Origin: Slackia isoflavoniconvertens
GTDB taxonomy: Bacteria; Actinomycetota; Coriobacteriia; Coriobacteriales; Eggerthellaceae
Direction of reading: 5' to 3'
NCBI RefSeq assembly: GCF_003725955.1
Contig: NZ_QIBZ01000020.1
Coordinates: forward strand, 1-34,669
Length of the DNA stretch: 34,669 nucleotides
Positions 14,165-21,149 of this stretch are shown here, one piece after another; position 1 is the stretch's first letter; each line of letters opens with the position of its first letter. The notes under the pieces are model-generated. The model ran no database searches and was not told where the DNA came from. It saw only the letters and a program-made list of their open reading frames with translations. Made by a program: the position numbers and the translations under genes.

Positions 14165-16189
14165 ATGAAGCCTGATTCTTCTCGCATACAGTCGAAGCGC
14201 CCAACCGGATCGAGCACTTCGCTGCGCGTTTCGGCCGGTGGGAGCAAGGGTGGTGACTCATTTAAGGTGAAACCACCTACCGAAGTGAAAGCCTCCTCCG
14301 AAAAGTCGCCAGTCAAAACAGAGTCATCCCCCGAAACCGAGCCATCGCTGGAGAAGATTCCGGCTTCGGCGGAGCCGTCCTTAAAACTCGGCCCCCACGG
14401 CCTCGACCCACTTCGCCGCCTTCTGGGCGATTCTTCCGCCAAGCGTCTCGCCACGTATTTCGCCAAGGCGGCGCTGCTTGTCGTAACCGTCTATTTGCTG
14501 AGCTTCGCCGTGACGAAAATGCCCGCGCCGTTTTTGGCGCTGTTCTGGGCGTTTTTCACCCTTGCCTCAACGGCGGGCGTGGTGTACCAAGTGGTTGTGC
14601 GCAAAACTCACCGCCAATTCAAATACGCGGCGGGCGGCCTGTTTGCGCGCGTGAATAACGGCCGTATCTTCAGCTTTATCGTGAGCTTCTGCGTGTCTGC
14701 GGCATGCATGGCGAGCTTGTTCCTCGAATCGCCGAAGTGGGACATTGCCGAATGGGTGCTCATTTTCGCCGCGGTGGTGGTGTATCCCGTGGTGTTGCTG
14801 CTCATGCGTCGCTACGCACGCCGTGAATACGAGCCCGCGTTTCAGGCGTCAGGCGAATTTCTGTGGAGCTGTGCCATCGTCGGCTTTCTGCTGTGCGTTG
14901 CGTATGGCGCGTATTGCACGATGGACCCCAGTTTCGGGCAGCCTGTCGAAACGGTGCTCGACGCCTTCGCGAAAACGCCCATGCCGTTCGAGAATTCCCC
15001 TTCGGCGCTCATGTGGAATGCGGGCGTTGGCTCGTGGATTGTCGACAGCCTCACGAGCTATGGCCTTATGCAGGCTTCGAAAGTGTCGGTGCCCATCTGC
15101 TTCGCCATTCGCACGGCGCTGTGCGCGGGCGCGTTTTTCGGTATGGCGAACCTCATTGGGCTGTGCGCGCTTCCCGTGCAGGAGCTGCGCAAGATTTTCG
15201 TTTCGGTCGACGCGGTCAAACGCGACGACGCGACGCAGCCCGTCTGGCGGCGCTACGTTGTTATGGCGGCGGTGCTCCCCGTCGCGCTCGTGGTGGGCTT
15301 TTTCTGGGGCGAGGCGAAGGTCGGCATGGCCATGCAAACCGAAAACGGCACGGCCCTGCAGGAAATCGCCCGCGAACTTGCGGGAAAATCGGTTTATTCC
15401 ATCAATGGCGCACTGTATGACCAGGCGAAAATCGATGCGCTCGCCAGCTCGCTTTCGGCCGACGAGGCGAACCTGCGCACGATGTCATCTCAGTTGAAAG
15501 ATTCGCTTGAGAGTTCATATGCGACATGTTCGGGCAGAACCGACGCGTTTTTAGACTGGTATTTCGGCATTGCCACGAATTCGTCGCTGCGCGCGAGCAT
15601 TCCCGAAGGCGGCGCGCAGCAGGCGCTTGAGGACAGGTTTTACTCCCTCGTGGGCTCGAACGAAGACGAGCAGCTCACCAAGAGCATGAAGAATTATTTG
15701 GCCGCGGCGGCGAATTTGCGCTCCTCGATTGACGACGGCATGCAGGCGGCGAAGGTCGACGGAGACGTGTCGCAGGCGGGCGGCGATGGGCGAAAGCTGC
15801 CCGCGTGGCTTATTGAGGCGAAGGAATTCGGCGACGCGTGGTTGCTTAAAGGCTATCGCGAGGAAGCCGACGGCGTGCTCGACGCGGCGCGCGATTCGGG
15901 CATTTTGGCAGCGCTCGACGGCGGGCAAACGCTGTTGCAGTACCAGTTTGAGAAGAGCGTGTATGCCGATGCACAGTTCGCAAGCATGGCCACGTCGGTC
16001 GATAAGCTCCCGAACGGCGGCAACAACATCGCCCTCGATGTTTTGACGTATGCGGGCGGCGTATTTGATGAGGGCATGAGCCGCGGCAAATATCGCAAAA
16101 CGCTCCAGGCGAATATTTCCGCATGCGAGGAACAGGCGAAAACGCTGCTCACGCCGAATGCGCCTCCCGCGTTTTCGGCCGAACAGTAG
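14165..16189 (+). CDS. Unknown polytopic membrane protein with large C-terminal extracytoplasmic domain
   Basis: 674 residues, no family recognised. Residues 1-90 are Ser/Pro/Lys/Glu-rich and probably disordered. Hydrophobic segments lie at about 98-117, 121-144, 168-187, 195-214, 231-251, 307-340 and 367-389. With seven helices and a basic inner flank at 145-152 (RKTHRQ), the N-terminus would be inside and the C-terminal 285 residues outside. That last domain is alanine-rich and helical, likely a coiled or bundle region, without cysteine pairs or a catalytic motif I recognise. Start 14165 is preferred over the in-frame ATG at 14135 because of AGGAG at 14151-14155. It is followed 25 bp later by a strong stem-loop, so it ends a transcript. 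It may be a cell-envelope protein specific to this lineage. Confidence 0.8.
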   Translation: MKPDSSRIQSKRPTGSSTSLRVSAGGSKGGDSFKVKPPTEVKASSEKSPVKTESSPETEPSLEKIPASAEPSLKLGPHGLDPLRRLLGDSSAKRLATYFAKAALLVVTVYLLSFAVTKMPAPFLALFWAFFTLASTAGVVYQVVVRKTHRQFKYAAGGLFARVNNGRIFSFIVSFCVSAACMASLFLESPKWDIAEWVLIFAAVVVYPVVLLLMRRYARREYEPAFQASGEFLWSCAIVGFLLCVAYGAYCTMDPSFGQPVETVLDAFAKTPMPFENSPSALMWNAGVGSWIVDSLTSYGLMQASKVSVPICFAIRTALCAGAFFGMANLIGLCALPVQELRKIFVSVDAVKRDDATQPVWRRYVVMAAVLPVALVVGFFWGEAKVGMAMQTENGTALQEIARELAGKSVYSINGALYDQAKIDALASSLSADEANLRTMSSQLKDSLESSYATCSGRTDAFLDWYFGIATNSSLRASIPEGGAQQALEDRFYSLVGSNEDEQLTKSMKNYLAAAANLRSSIDDGMQAAKVDGDVSQAGGDGRKLPAWLIEAKEFGDAWLLKGYREEADGVLDAARDSGILAALDGGQTLLQYQFEKSVYADAQFASMATSVDKLPNGGNNIALDVLTYAGGVFDEGMSRGKYRKTLQANISACEEQAKTLLTPNAPPAFSAEQ

Positions 16190-16214
16190 CTGGTTAATGA
16201 GTCGCAAATTGCAA

Positions 16215-16245
16215 GAAAGCCCTGGAATCGACTTCCAGGGCTTTC
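16215..16245. terminator. Strong stem-loop between convergent genes
   Basis: Perfect 13-bp stem GAAAGCCCTGGAA / TTCCAGGGCTTTC with a 5-nt TCGAC loop. The T-tail is poor on the plus strand (CGTTATTTCG), and a short T-rich stretch occurs on the minus side. It probably serves both the membrane-protein gene and metY. Confidence 0.8.
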
Positions 16246-16314
16246 GTTATTTCGACCTTGCGATTCGCAGCACAGCATTGTGGCTTGCCATGCGCGGTTG
16301 CCCTTCGCCTGAAG

Positions 16315-17622
16315 TTAGTCGAGCTTGGCGAAGGCCTGCTGCAAATCCCAAATGATGTCGTCGGCGTTCTCGGTACCGATGGACAGGCGAATGGTCGAAG
16401 GCGTGATGCCCTGGTCGGCAAGCTCGGCTTCGGTCAGCTGGGAGTGCGTGGTGGTTGCCGGGTGAATGGCCAGGCTCTTCACGTCGGCGACGTTGGCGAG
16501 CAGCGAGAAAATCTGCAGGCTGTCGATGAATTTCCAAGCTGCTTCTTGGCCGCCCTTAATCTCGAACGTGAAGATGGAGGCGCCGCCGTTGGGGAAGTAG
16601 CGTTCGTAGAGTTCGTGGTCGGGGTGATTGGGCAGGCTGGGGTGGTTCACGGAAGCCACGTGCGGGTCGTTGGCCAAGAACTCGACGACCTTCTTCGTGT
16701 TCTCGACATGGCGATCGACGCGCAGCGACAGCGTTTCGGTGCCTTGCAACAGAATCCATGCGTTGAACGGGGAGATGCAGGCGCCTTCGTCGCGCAACAG
16801 AATGGCGCGCACATAGGTCGCGAATGCGGCCGGGCCTGCGGCTTCGGCGAAGCTTACGCCATGGTAGCTCGGGTTGGGCTCGGCGATTTCGGCATACTTG
16901 CCGCTTGCCTTCCAGTCGAAGTTGCCGCCGTCGACGATCACGCCGCCAAGCGAGGTGCCGTGGCCGCCGATGAACTTGGTCGCGGAATGCACCACGATGT
17001 TCGCGCCGTGCTCAAGCGGGCGGAAGAGGTACGGCGTGCCGAAGGTGTTGTCGACTACGACGGGCAGGCCGTGCTTCTTGGCGATTTCGGAAATGGCGTC
17101 GACGTTGGGAATGTCGGAGTTCGGGTTGCCGAGCGTTTCCAGGTAAATGACGGTGGTGTTGTCTTTGATGGCGCTTTCGACCTCGGCGAGGTTGTGCGCG
17201 TCGACGAAGGTGGTTTCGACGCCGAACTGCGAAAGCGTGTGCTCGAGCAGGTTGTACGAGCCGCCGTAGATGGTTTTCTGCGCAACCACGTGGTCGCCGG
17301 CCTGCGCGAGGGCCTGCAGCGTGTAGGTAATGGCGGCGGCGCCAGAAGCCACGGCAAGGCCAGCCACGCCGCCTTCAAGTGCGGCGATGCGGTCCTCGAA
17401 CACGCCCTGGGTGGAGTTCGTCAAGCGGCCGTAGATGTTGCCGGCATCGGCCAGGCCGAAGCGGTCGGCGGCGTGCTGGGAATTGCGGAACACGTAGCTC
17501 GTGGTTTGGTAAATGGGCACCGCGCGGGCGTCGCTGGCGGGATCGGCGCTTTCCTGGCCGACGTGCAGCTGCAGGGTGTCGAAGCCGAAGGTGTGCTCGG
17601 GGTTATTGATGAACTGGCTCAT
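16315..17622 (-). CDS. metY: O-acetylhomoserine sulfhydrylase (O-acetylhomoserine aminocarboxypropyltransferase)
   Basis: 435-residue PLP enzyme that joins O-acetylhomoserine and sulfide (or methanethiol) to give homocysteine (or methionine). Landmarks are [80 protein letters not shown] and the PLP-lysine region [24 protein letters not shown]. The C-terminal [15 protein letters not shown] and [22 protein letters not shown] are typical of the MetY/CysD group. Length is as expected (about 425-440). The ATG at 17622 has AAGGAG 8 nt upstream. The gene is expressed alone from a clear promoter (17803-17831) through a leader of about 175 nt with two stable hairpins, which suggests control of methionine synthesis at the RNA level. 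Confidence 0.95.
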   Translation of the reverse strand: MSQFINNPEHTFGFDTLQLHVGQESADPASDARAVPIYQTTSYVFRNSQHAADRFGLADAGNIYGRLTNSTQGVFEDRIAALEGGVAGLAVASGAAAITYTLQALAQAGDHVVAQKTIYGGSYNLLEHTLSQFGVETTFVDAHNLAEVESAIKDNTTVIYLETLGNPNSDIPNVDAISEIAKKHGLPVVVDNTFGTPYLFRPLEHGANIVVHSATKFIGGHGTSLGGVIVDGGNFDWKASGKYAEIAEPNPSYHGVSFAEAAGPAAFATYVRAILLRDEGACISPFNAWILLQGTETLSLRVDRHVENTKKVVEFLANDPHVASVNHPSLPNHPDHELYERYFPNGGASIFTFEIKGGQEAAWKFIDSLQIFSLLANVADVKSLAIHPATTTHSQLTEAELADQGITPSTIRLSIGTENADDIIWDLQQAFAKLD

Positions 17623-17644
17623 TGGAAAGTCTCCTTAGATAATT

Positions 17645-17725
17645 CGATGGGCTGGTTCCCATCGCGAATGGAAATGTGCTGGTCGGTGGAGCTCCCGGCA
17701 GGTGTGAAAGCGAATCTACCGGGAG
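17645..17725 (-). promoter_or_regulatory. Structured leader of metY, candidate cis-acting RNA
   Basis: Two hairpins on the minus-strand transcript. The first is CTCCCGGTAG / CTGCCGGGAG (17725-17716 with 17701-17692), 10 pairs with one wobble and a 14-nt loop. The second is CGATGGG / CCCATCG (17664-17658 with 17651-17645) with the loop AACCAG, ending 8 nt before AAGGAG. I compared it by eye with the SAM-I, SAM-II and SAM-IV consensus cores and saw no match. It is either an unrecognised riboswitch or a simple stability or translation-control element. Confidence 0.45.
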
Positions 17726-17802
17726 TTCGGCATTCGTTTCGTGTGTCGCATGCGGGGCTCCTTTCGAAATTCCCATTTCCCTACTCGTTTGGTCTGTTGA
17801 AC

Positions 17803-17831
17803 AGAATAGGGGCGTGATATGGTGATGTCAA
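17803..17831 (-). promoter_or_regulatory. metY: metY promoter
   Basis: On the minus strand TTGACA (17831-17826), 17-bp spacer, TATTCT (17808-17803). It is the best consensus match in the window. The transcript start is expected near 17796. Confidence 0.75.
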
Positions 17832-18237
17832 TCAGTAAAAACTGGTAGTTAGTTATCTGCGTAATAGATAGCGAATAGCAATGCAACTATATAGGGAAGG
17901 GAAGTGCCGAGAAAGCCATGGTAATGATGGCTATTGAAGCCCTGTGAATTCTGGAGGCGACAAGGGCAGGGGAATCGCGGTTCTATCGAATCGTCAATCC
18001 AGTTATGTGTCGCTTCGTTTCGTTCTGTTGTCGTTCGTTTTTCGTGCATTGAAGCTTCAGTCGGTTTGGCACGAATGGGGGCGAACGGGGCTGGGCGATG
18101 TGCCGATTCGAGCGCGGTGTTTTCTTAACTTCGCGGATGTGCGATTATCGGTTCTGTCAAGACGTGCGCCGAGCTCGGGTTGCTCCGTATGGCTCGGATC
18201 CTTAAGCGCATACATCAAGCAAGAGAGGAGCGCCCGC
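17832..18237. other. Intergenic region between metY and the Mop-protein gene
   Basis: About 400 bp. The forward frame open from 17944 into the Mop gene has no ribosome site, and its first 98 codons look non-coding. The proximal 60 bp near 17840-17900 are AT-rich (repeated ATAG and GAATAG elements), as expected for a promoter or binding-site region. I see no convincing -35/-10 pair and no terminator. GAGAGGAG at 18223-18230 is the ribosome site of the Mop gene. Confidence 0.4.
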
Positions 18238-18663
18238 ATGAAGATTTCTGCACGCAACCAGTTCGAAGGTACCATTTCCAGCGTTGTCGAAGGCTCCGTG
18301 AACGGCGTTGTGACCATCGACTTCGAGGGTTATGCCATCAAGGCCGACATCACCATGGAATCCATCAAGGGCCTCGAACTCGCCGAGGGTAAAAAGGCAT
18401 TCGCCATCATCAAGGCTTCCAACGTGATGTTCGCCGCAGGCAGCGAGCCCATCAAGAACATTTCCGCGCGCAACCAGCTCGTGGGTACCATCGCTTCCAT
18501 TAAAGAAGGCGCTGTGAACGGCCATGTTGCGCTCGAGCTCGCCGACGGCAACAAGGTCATCGGCTCCATCACCAACGAGGCAATCGAGTCGCTCGGCCTG
18601 GCCGAGGGCGAAAAGGCTGTCGCCATCATCAAGTCGACCGACGTTATGGTGGGCGTGGAATAG
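18238..18663 (+). CDS. Molbindin-like protein with two Mop/TOBE domains
   Basis: 141-residue molybdate/tungstate-binding protein made of two tandem Mop domains (about 1-66 and 75-140). Each starts (K/N)ISARNQ and runs through a G-T-I-x-S-(V/I) strand, a G-(S/A)-VNG turn, an I-T-x-E-(S/A)-I element, LGLAEGEKAVAIIK and a final VMV strand. SARNQ and the VNG turn are the oxyanion-binding marks of the family. Mop dimers form hexameric or trimeric shells that store or sense molybdate in the cytoplasm. ATG 18238 has GAGAGGAG 7 nt upstream. Downstream lies the HTH/PBP regulator on its own promoter after a terminator. No modABC transporter is adjacent. The role here is likely molybdate storage or homeostasis for molybdoenzymes such as the one at 28305-30650. 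Confidence 0.93.
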   Translation: MKISARNQFEGTISSVVEGSVNGVVTIDFEGYAIKADITMESIKGLELAEGKKAFAIIKASNVMFAAGSEPIKNISARNQLVGTIASIKEGAVNGHVALELADGNKVIGSITNEAIESLGLAEGEKAVAIIKSTDVMVGVE

Positions 18664-18807
18664 GTAAGCGCACCTTGGGCAATCTGCGCTGCAAAACATA
18701 TGGGCGGCATAAGACGCGATTGACACTCCCGCTTGCTTCTTAGCCGCCTTGCATAACGAACGCTTTGCCTGGCCGCCGGCGGTTGTGAATCAGATTGCGT
18801 GACGAAA

Positions 18808-18824
18808 GGCGCGATTAGCGCGCC
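18808..18824 (+). other. Small GC-rich stem-loop downstream of the Mop gene
   Basis: GGCGCG / CGCGCC around ATTAG. It lies 23 bp before the strong terminator at 18847 and may stabilise the 3' end of the transcript. Confidence 0.4.
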
Positions 18825-18846
18825 ACCATCCATTTCATATTGCGTG

Positions 18847-18880
18847 AAAGGCGGTCTTCGGGCCGCCTTTTCTTTTCCTT
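18847..18880 (+). terminator. Rho-independent terminator of the Mop gene
   Basis: Ten-pair stem AAAGGCGGTC / GGCCGCCTTT closed by a TTCG tetraloop (18847-18870), then TCTTTTCCTT. Confidence 0.9.
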
Positions 18881-18903
18881 ATTATTTCTTGTTTCGAATA
18901 ATC

Positions 18904-18909
18904 TATAAT
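18904..18909 (+). promoter_or_regulatory. -10 box of the HTH/PBP regulator gene
   Basis: TATAAT, consensus, lies 34 bp before the GTG start. No good -35 hexamer stands at the right spacing, which suggests an activator-dependent promoter. Confidence 0.5.
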
Positions 18910-18942
18910 CGAGAACAGCTTTGACGAGGAAAGGGGGCTTTC

Positions 18943-19914
18943 GTGCGCGAAGACGAGGCATTGCAGGTCGAAGACGTATCGGCGTTGCTCGGCGTGGGTC
19001 GCAACACCGTGTACTCGCTTGCGAAATCGGGCGAGCTTGCGTCGTATCGCGTGGGTCGCAAGCTGCGTTTCACGCGCGCCGATGTCGAGCGCTACATCGA
19101 GGCGTCGAAAACGGGCGGCTCGCCAGCCTCGACGGGCTCCATTCCCGTTGCGCCCGCATCTGCCGCGACCCTTTTCTCTCCTTATGCGGCGGCTATTCCC
19201 GAGATAGCTCCCGCCGCCGATCCCTTCGTTATTTCGGGTGGCGACATTTCGGGCGACATTATCGCCCATGCGATTTCTGGCAAGGGCTTTCCCTGTTCTC
19301 GGGCTTATCTGGGAAGCTATCTCGCGCTTGTCGATTTGTATCTGGGCCGCGCCGATGCCGCCGTTGTGCACCTGTTCGACCGCAAATCGGGCACATACAA
19401 CATTCCGTATGTGCAGCGCCTTGTGCCGGGCGTTCCGGTGTCGGTGGTGCGCGTTGCCCGCCGAAGCGTGGGCCTTATTGTGCAAGCTGGCAATCCAAAG
19501 CACCTGCATTCGTGGGGGAGCCTGCTCACGCGCGATGCGTCGCTCGTGAACGTCGCTCGCGGCTCGGCCATGCGCGTGCTGCTCGACGAAGTGCTGTGCG
19601 AGCTCGAAGCGCGTCCCGAATCGGTGCGCGGCTACGATCGCGAAGTCGCCTCTCCCGATGCGGTGGCGGCGTTCGTGGCAAAGGGCGCGGCCGAAGCGGG
19701 CGTGGGCACTTCGAACCTTGCGCAGGCGACCTTAGGCATCGATTTCCTTCCCATGCAAAACGAGTGGATCGATATCGTGGTGAAGAAAAGCGAGCGCACG
19801 CGTTCGCTCGTGCGCGCAGCCAAGCGCCTGGGCGATGACCCTCGCGTGCGTCGCGAGCTCGAGGCCCTGGGTTTTGACGCGTCACGTTTGGGCTCCATCA
19901 TCTATGAGTCGTAA
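18943..19914 (+). CDS. Helix-turn-helix regulator fused to a PBP-like (molybdate-type) ligand domain
   Basis: 323 residues. Residues 5-56 (ALQVEDVSALLGVGRNTVYSLAKSGELASYRVGRKLRFTRADVERYIEA) are an excisionase/MerR-like winged helix-turn-helix. After a Pro/Ala linker, residues about 98-305 form a periplasmic-binding-protein-like domain: ISGGDISGDIIAHAISG, LGSYLALVDLYLGRADAAVVHLFD and SGTYNIPYVQRLVPG. Proteins of this design, where known, sense molybdate or tungstate or a related oxyanion and control molybdenum genes; the ligand here is inferred. The start is GTG at 18943 with AGGAAAGGGGG just upstream. The Mop-protein gene lies directly upstream, which fits a molybdenum role. The stop codon TAA (19912-19914) overlaps hairpin repeat copy 4, which acts as the terminator. 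Confidence 0.87.
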   Translation: MREDEALQVEDVSALLGVGRNTVYSLAKSGELASYRVGRKLRFTRADVERYIEASKTGGSPASTGSIPVAPASAATLFSPYAAAIPEIAPAADPFVISGGDISGDIIAHAISGKGFPCSRAYLGSYLALVDLYLGRADAAVVHLFDRKSGTYNIPYVQRLVPGVPVSVVRVARRSVGLIVQAGNPKHLHSWGSLLTRDASLVNVARGSAMRVLLDEVLCELEARPESVRGYDREVASPDAVAAFVAKGAAEAGVGTSNLAQATLGIDFLPMQNEWIDIVVKKSERTRSLVRAAKRLGDDPRVRRELEALGFDASRLGSIIYES

Positions 19915-19949
19915 CCTGTTAAATGCTCGTAGCGTTTAACAGGTTTTGG
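19913..19949 (+). terminator. Hairpin repeat copy 4, overlapping the upstream stop codon
   Basis: Arms AACCTGTTAAATGCT (19913-19927) and AGCGTTTAACAGGTT (19931-19945), with a CGT loop; all 15 pairs form with one U-G wobble. A short TTTT follows. The first two bases of the left arm are the last two of the TAA stop codon of the HTH/PBP gene, so the repeat sits at the very end of the coding region. Confidence 0.85.
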
Positions 19950-20124
19950 CGCATTGCGGCGAAGGGGCGAGCTTCCCTTGGCGTCTATGCTGCGCCAGCT
20001 GCGGCAAACCAGGCTTTTGACGCCTCGAATGAATGCAAAAGAACTTATTTCACCTGCCGTTTTCTGCCGGGTCGCATCGCGGCGCGCCGTATAATTCAAG
20101 CAGGCGCGTTGCGCGTTTTCGCGA

Positions 20125-20157
20125 AACCTGTTAAACGCTACGAGCATTTAACAGGTT
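20125..20157 (-). repeat. Hairpin repeat copy 5 (minus orientation), in the leader of the hydrolase gene
   Basis: Arms AACCTGTTAAACGCT (20125-20139) and AGCATTTAACAGGTT (20143-20157), identical to copy 1 over the full 33 bp. It ends 29 bp before the hydrolase ATG and 12 bp before its ribosome site. Together with copy 4 it brackets 180 bp in convergent orientation. No T-tract. Confidence 0.9.
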
Positions 20158-20186
20158 TCGGGTATTCGACGGGAGAAAGGAATCCC

Positions 20187-21044
20187 ATGGTGCAGGAATA
20201 CATGTTCGAGTCGTTTGATGGCACGGAACTCTACGGTAAAACCGATTCGGTGGCCGATCCGCGTGGCGTGGTGGTTATCGTGCACGGCTTGTGCGAGCAT
20301 CAAGGTCGTTACGACTATCTCACTATGCGCCTGAACGCGCAGGGCTATTCGGTGTATCGCTTCGACCATCGCGGCCATGGCCGTTCGAAGGGCACCAAGG
20401 TCTTTTATTCCGCTTTCGATGAAATCGCGAAAGATATCGACGTTGTGGTCGACCGCGCGATTGCCGAAAACCCTGAGGCTCCGCTGTTCATCGTGGGCCA
20501 TTCCATGGGCGGTTACGGCGCGGCGCTGTATGGGCACCTGCATCCCGGAAAGGTCGACGGCTACGTGCTCTCGGGCGCATGGACCCGCGACAATAAGGGC
20601 CTGGGCACAGGCGCGGTTGAGGCCGATGCCCCCGATTTGGCCTACATGCCTAATGAGCTGGGCGACGGCGTATGCTCCGACCCGTCGGTGGGCGAGGCGT
20701 ACATGGCCGACCCCTATGTCATTAAAGAAATGTCGTTTGGCCTGTTCCGGGCACTGCATAAGGGCCATGCGTGGATGCGCGAGAACGCGAGCCGCTTCGT
20801 TGACCCCGTGCTCATTCTGCACGGCGGTGACGATGGCCTGGTGGCCCCGAAAGACAGCCTTGAGCTCTACGAGCAAATTGCCTCGTGGGATAAGAGCCTG
20901 CGCATTTACGCCGGTCTCTATCACGAGATTTTCAACGAATACGACAAGGACGCCGTTATCGAAGACGCCCTCGATTGGCTTAACCTGCACGCCGATTTGG
21001 AATTCATCGACGTTGAAGAAGAGGAAGTCGAAGGCGACGAATAG
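20187..21044 (+). CDS. Alpha/beta hydrolase, monoacylglycerol-lipase-like (Hydrolase_4)
   Basis: 285-residue serine hydrolase of the lysophospholipase/monoacylglycerol lipase group. VIVHGLCEHQGRYDYL (30-45) holds the oxyanion-hole HG and the typical E-H-x-x-R-Y. FDHRGHGRSKG (59-69) follows. The nucleophile elbow is GHSMGG with Ser106. The acid is Asp215 or Asp216 in LILHGGDDGLV, and the base is His246 in AGLYHEIFNE. There is no signal peptide, so it is cytoplasmic. The start at 20187 has GGGAGAAAGGAA upstream. The frame is open back to 19923, but that extension only translates the two hairpin repeats. The likely substrate is a monoacylglycerol or another small ester, unproved. It is monocistronic, between hairpin copy 5 and a terminator. 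Confidence 0.9.
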   Translation: MVQEYMFESFDGTELYGKTDSVADPRGVVVIVHGLCEHQGRYDYLTMRLNAQGYSVYRFDHRGHGRSKGTKVFYSAFDEIAKDIDVVVDRAIAENPEAPLFIVGHSMGGYGAALYGHLHPGKVDGYVLSGAWTRDNKGLGTGAVEADAPDLAYMPNELGDGVCSDPSVGEAYMADPYVIKEMSFGLFRALHKGHAWMRENASRFVDPVLILHGGDDGLVAPKDSLELYEQIASWDKSLRIYAGLYHEIFNEYDKDAVIEDALDWLNLHADLEFIDVEEEEVEGDE

Positions 21045-21097
21045 CCAGCCGCCGCGCAAGAACGCGGCATAGGTAAAGAAAATCCCAGAAAGCATAA

Positions 21098-21130
21098 GCG
21101 GGCCTCGTGCGGAAGATGCGTGAGGCCCGC
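21098..21130. terminator. Bidirectional terminator between the hydrolase and aldehyde dehydrogenase genes
   Basis: Perfect 9-bp GC stem GCGGGCCTC / GAGGCCCGC (21098-21106 and 21122-21130) with a 15-nt loop that can pair further. It lies between two convergent stop codons. T-tracts are weak on both sides. Confidence 0.7.
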
Positions 21131-21149
21131 AGTGTTTGGGTGCGCGACG

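Noticed and set aside
16258-17817. Forward frame of 519 codons opposite metY
   Set aside because: It is the shadow of metY in high-GC DNA. It is valine/glycine-rich with no family marks, while the reverse strand encodes a complete MetY with its own promoter and ribosome site.
17878-17896. ModE-type molybdate box near CTATATAG upstream of the Mop gene
   Set aside because: Only a short TATATA match with no second half-site; not above chance in this AT-rich spacer.
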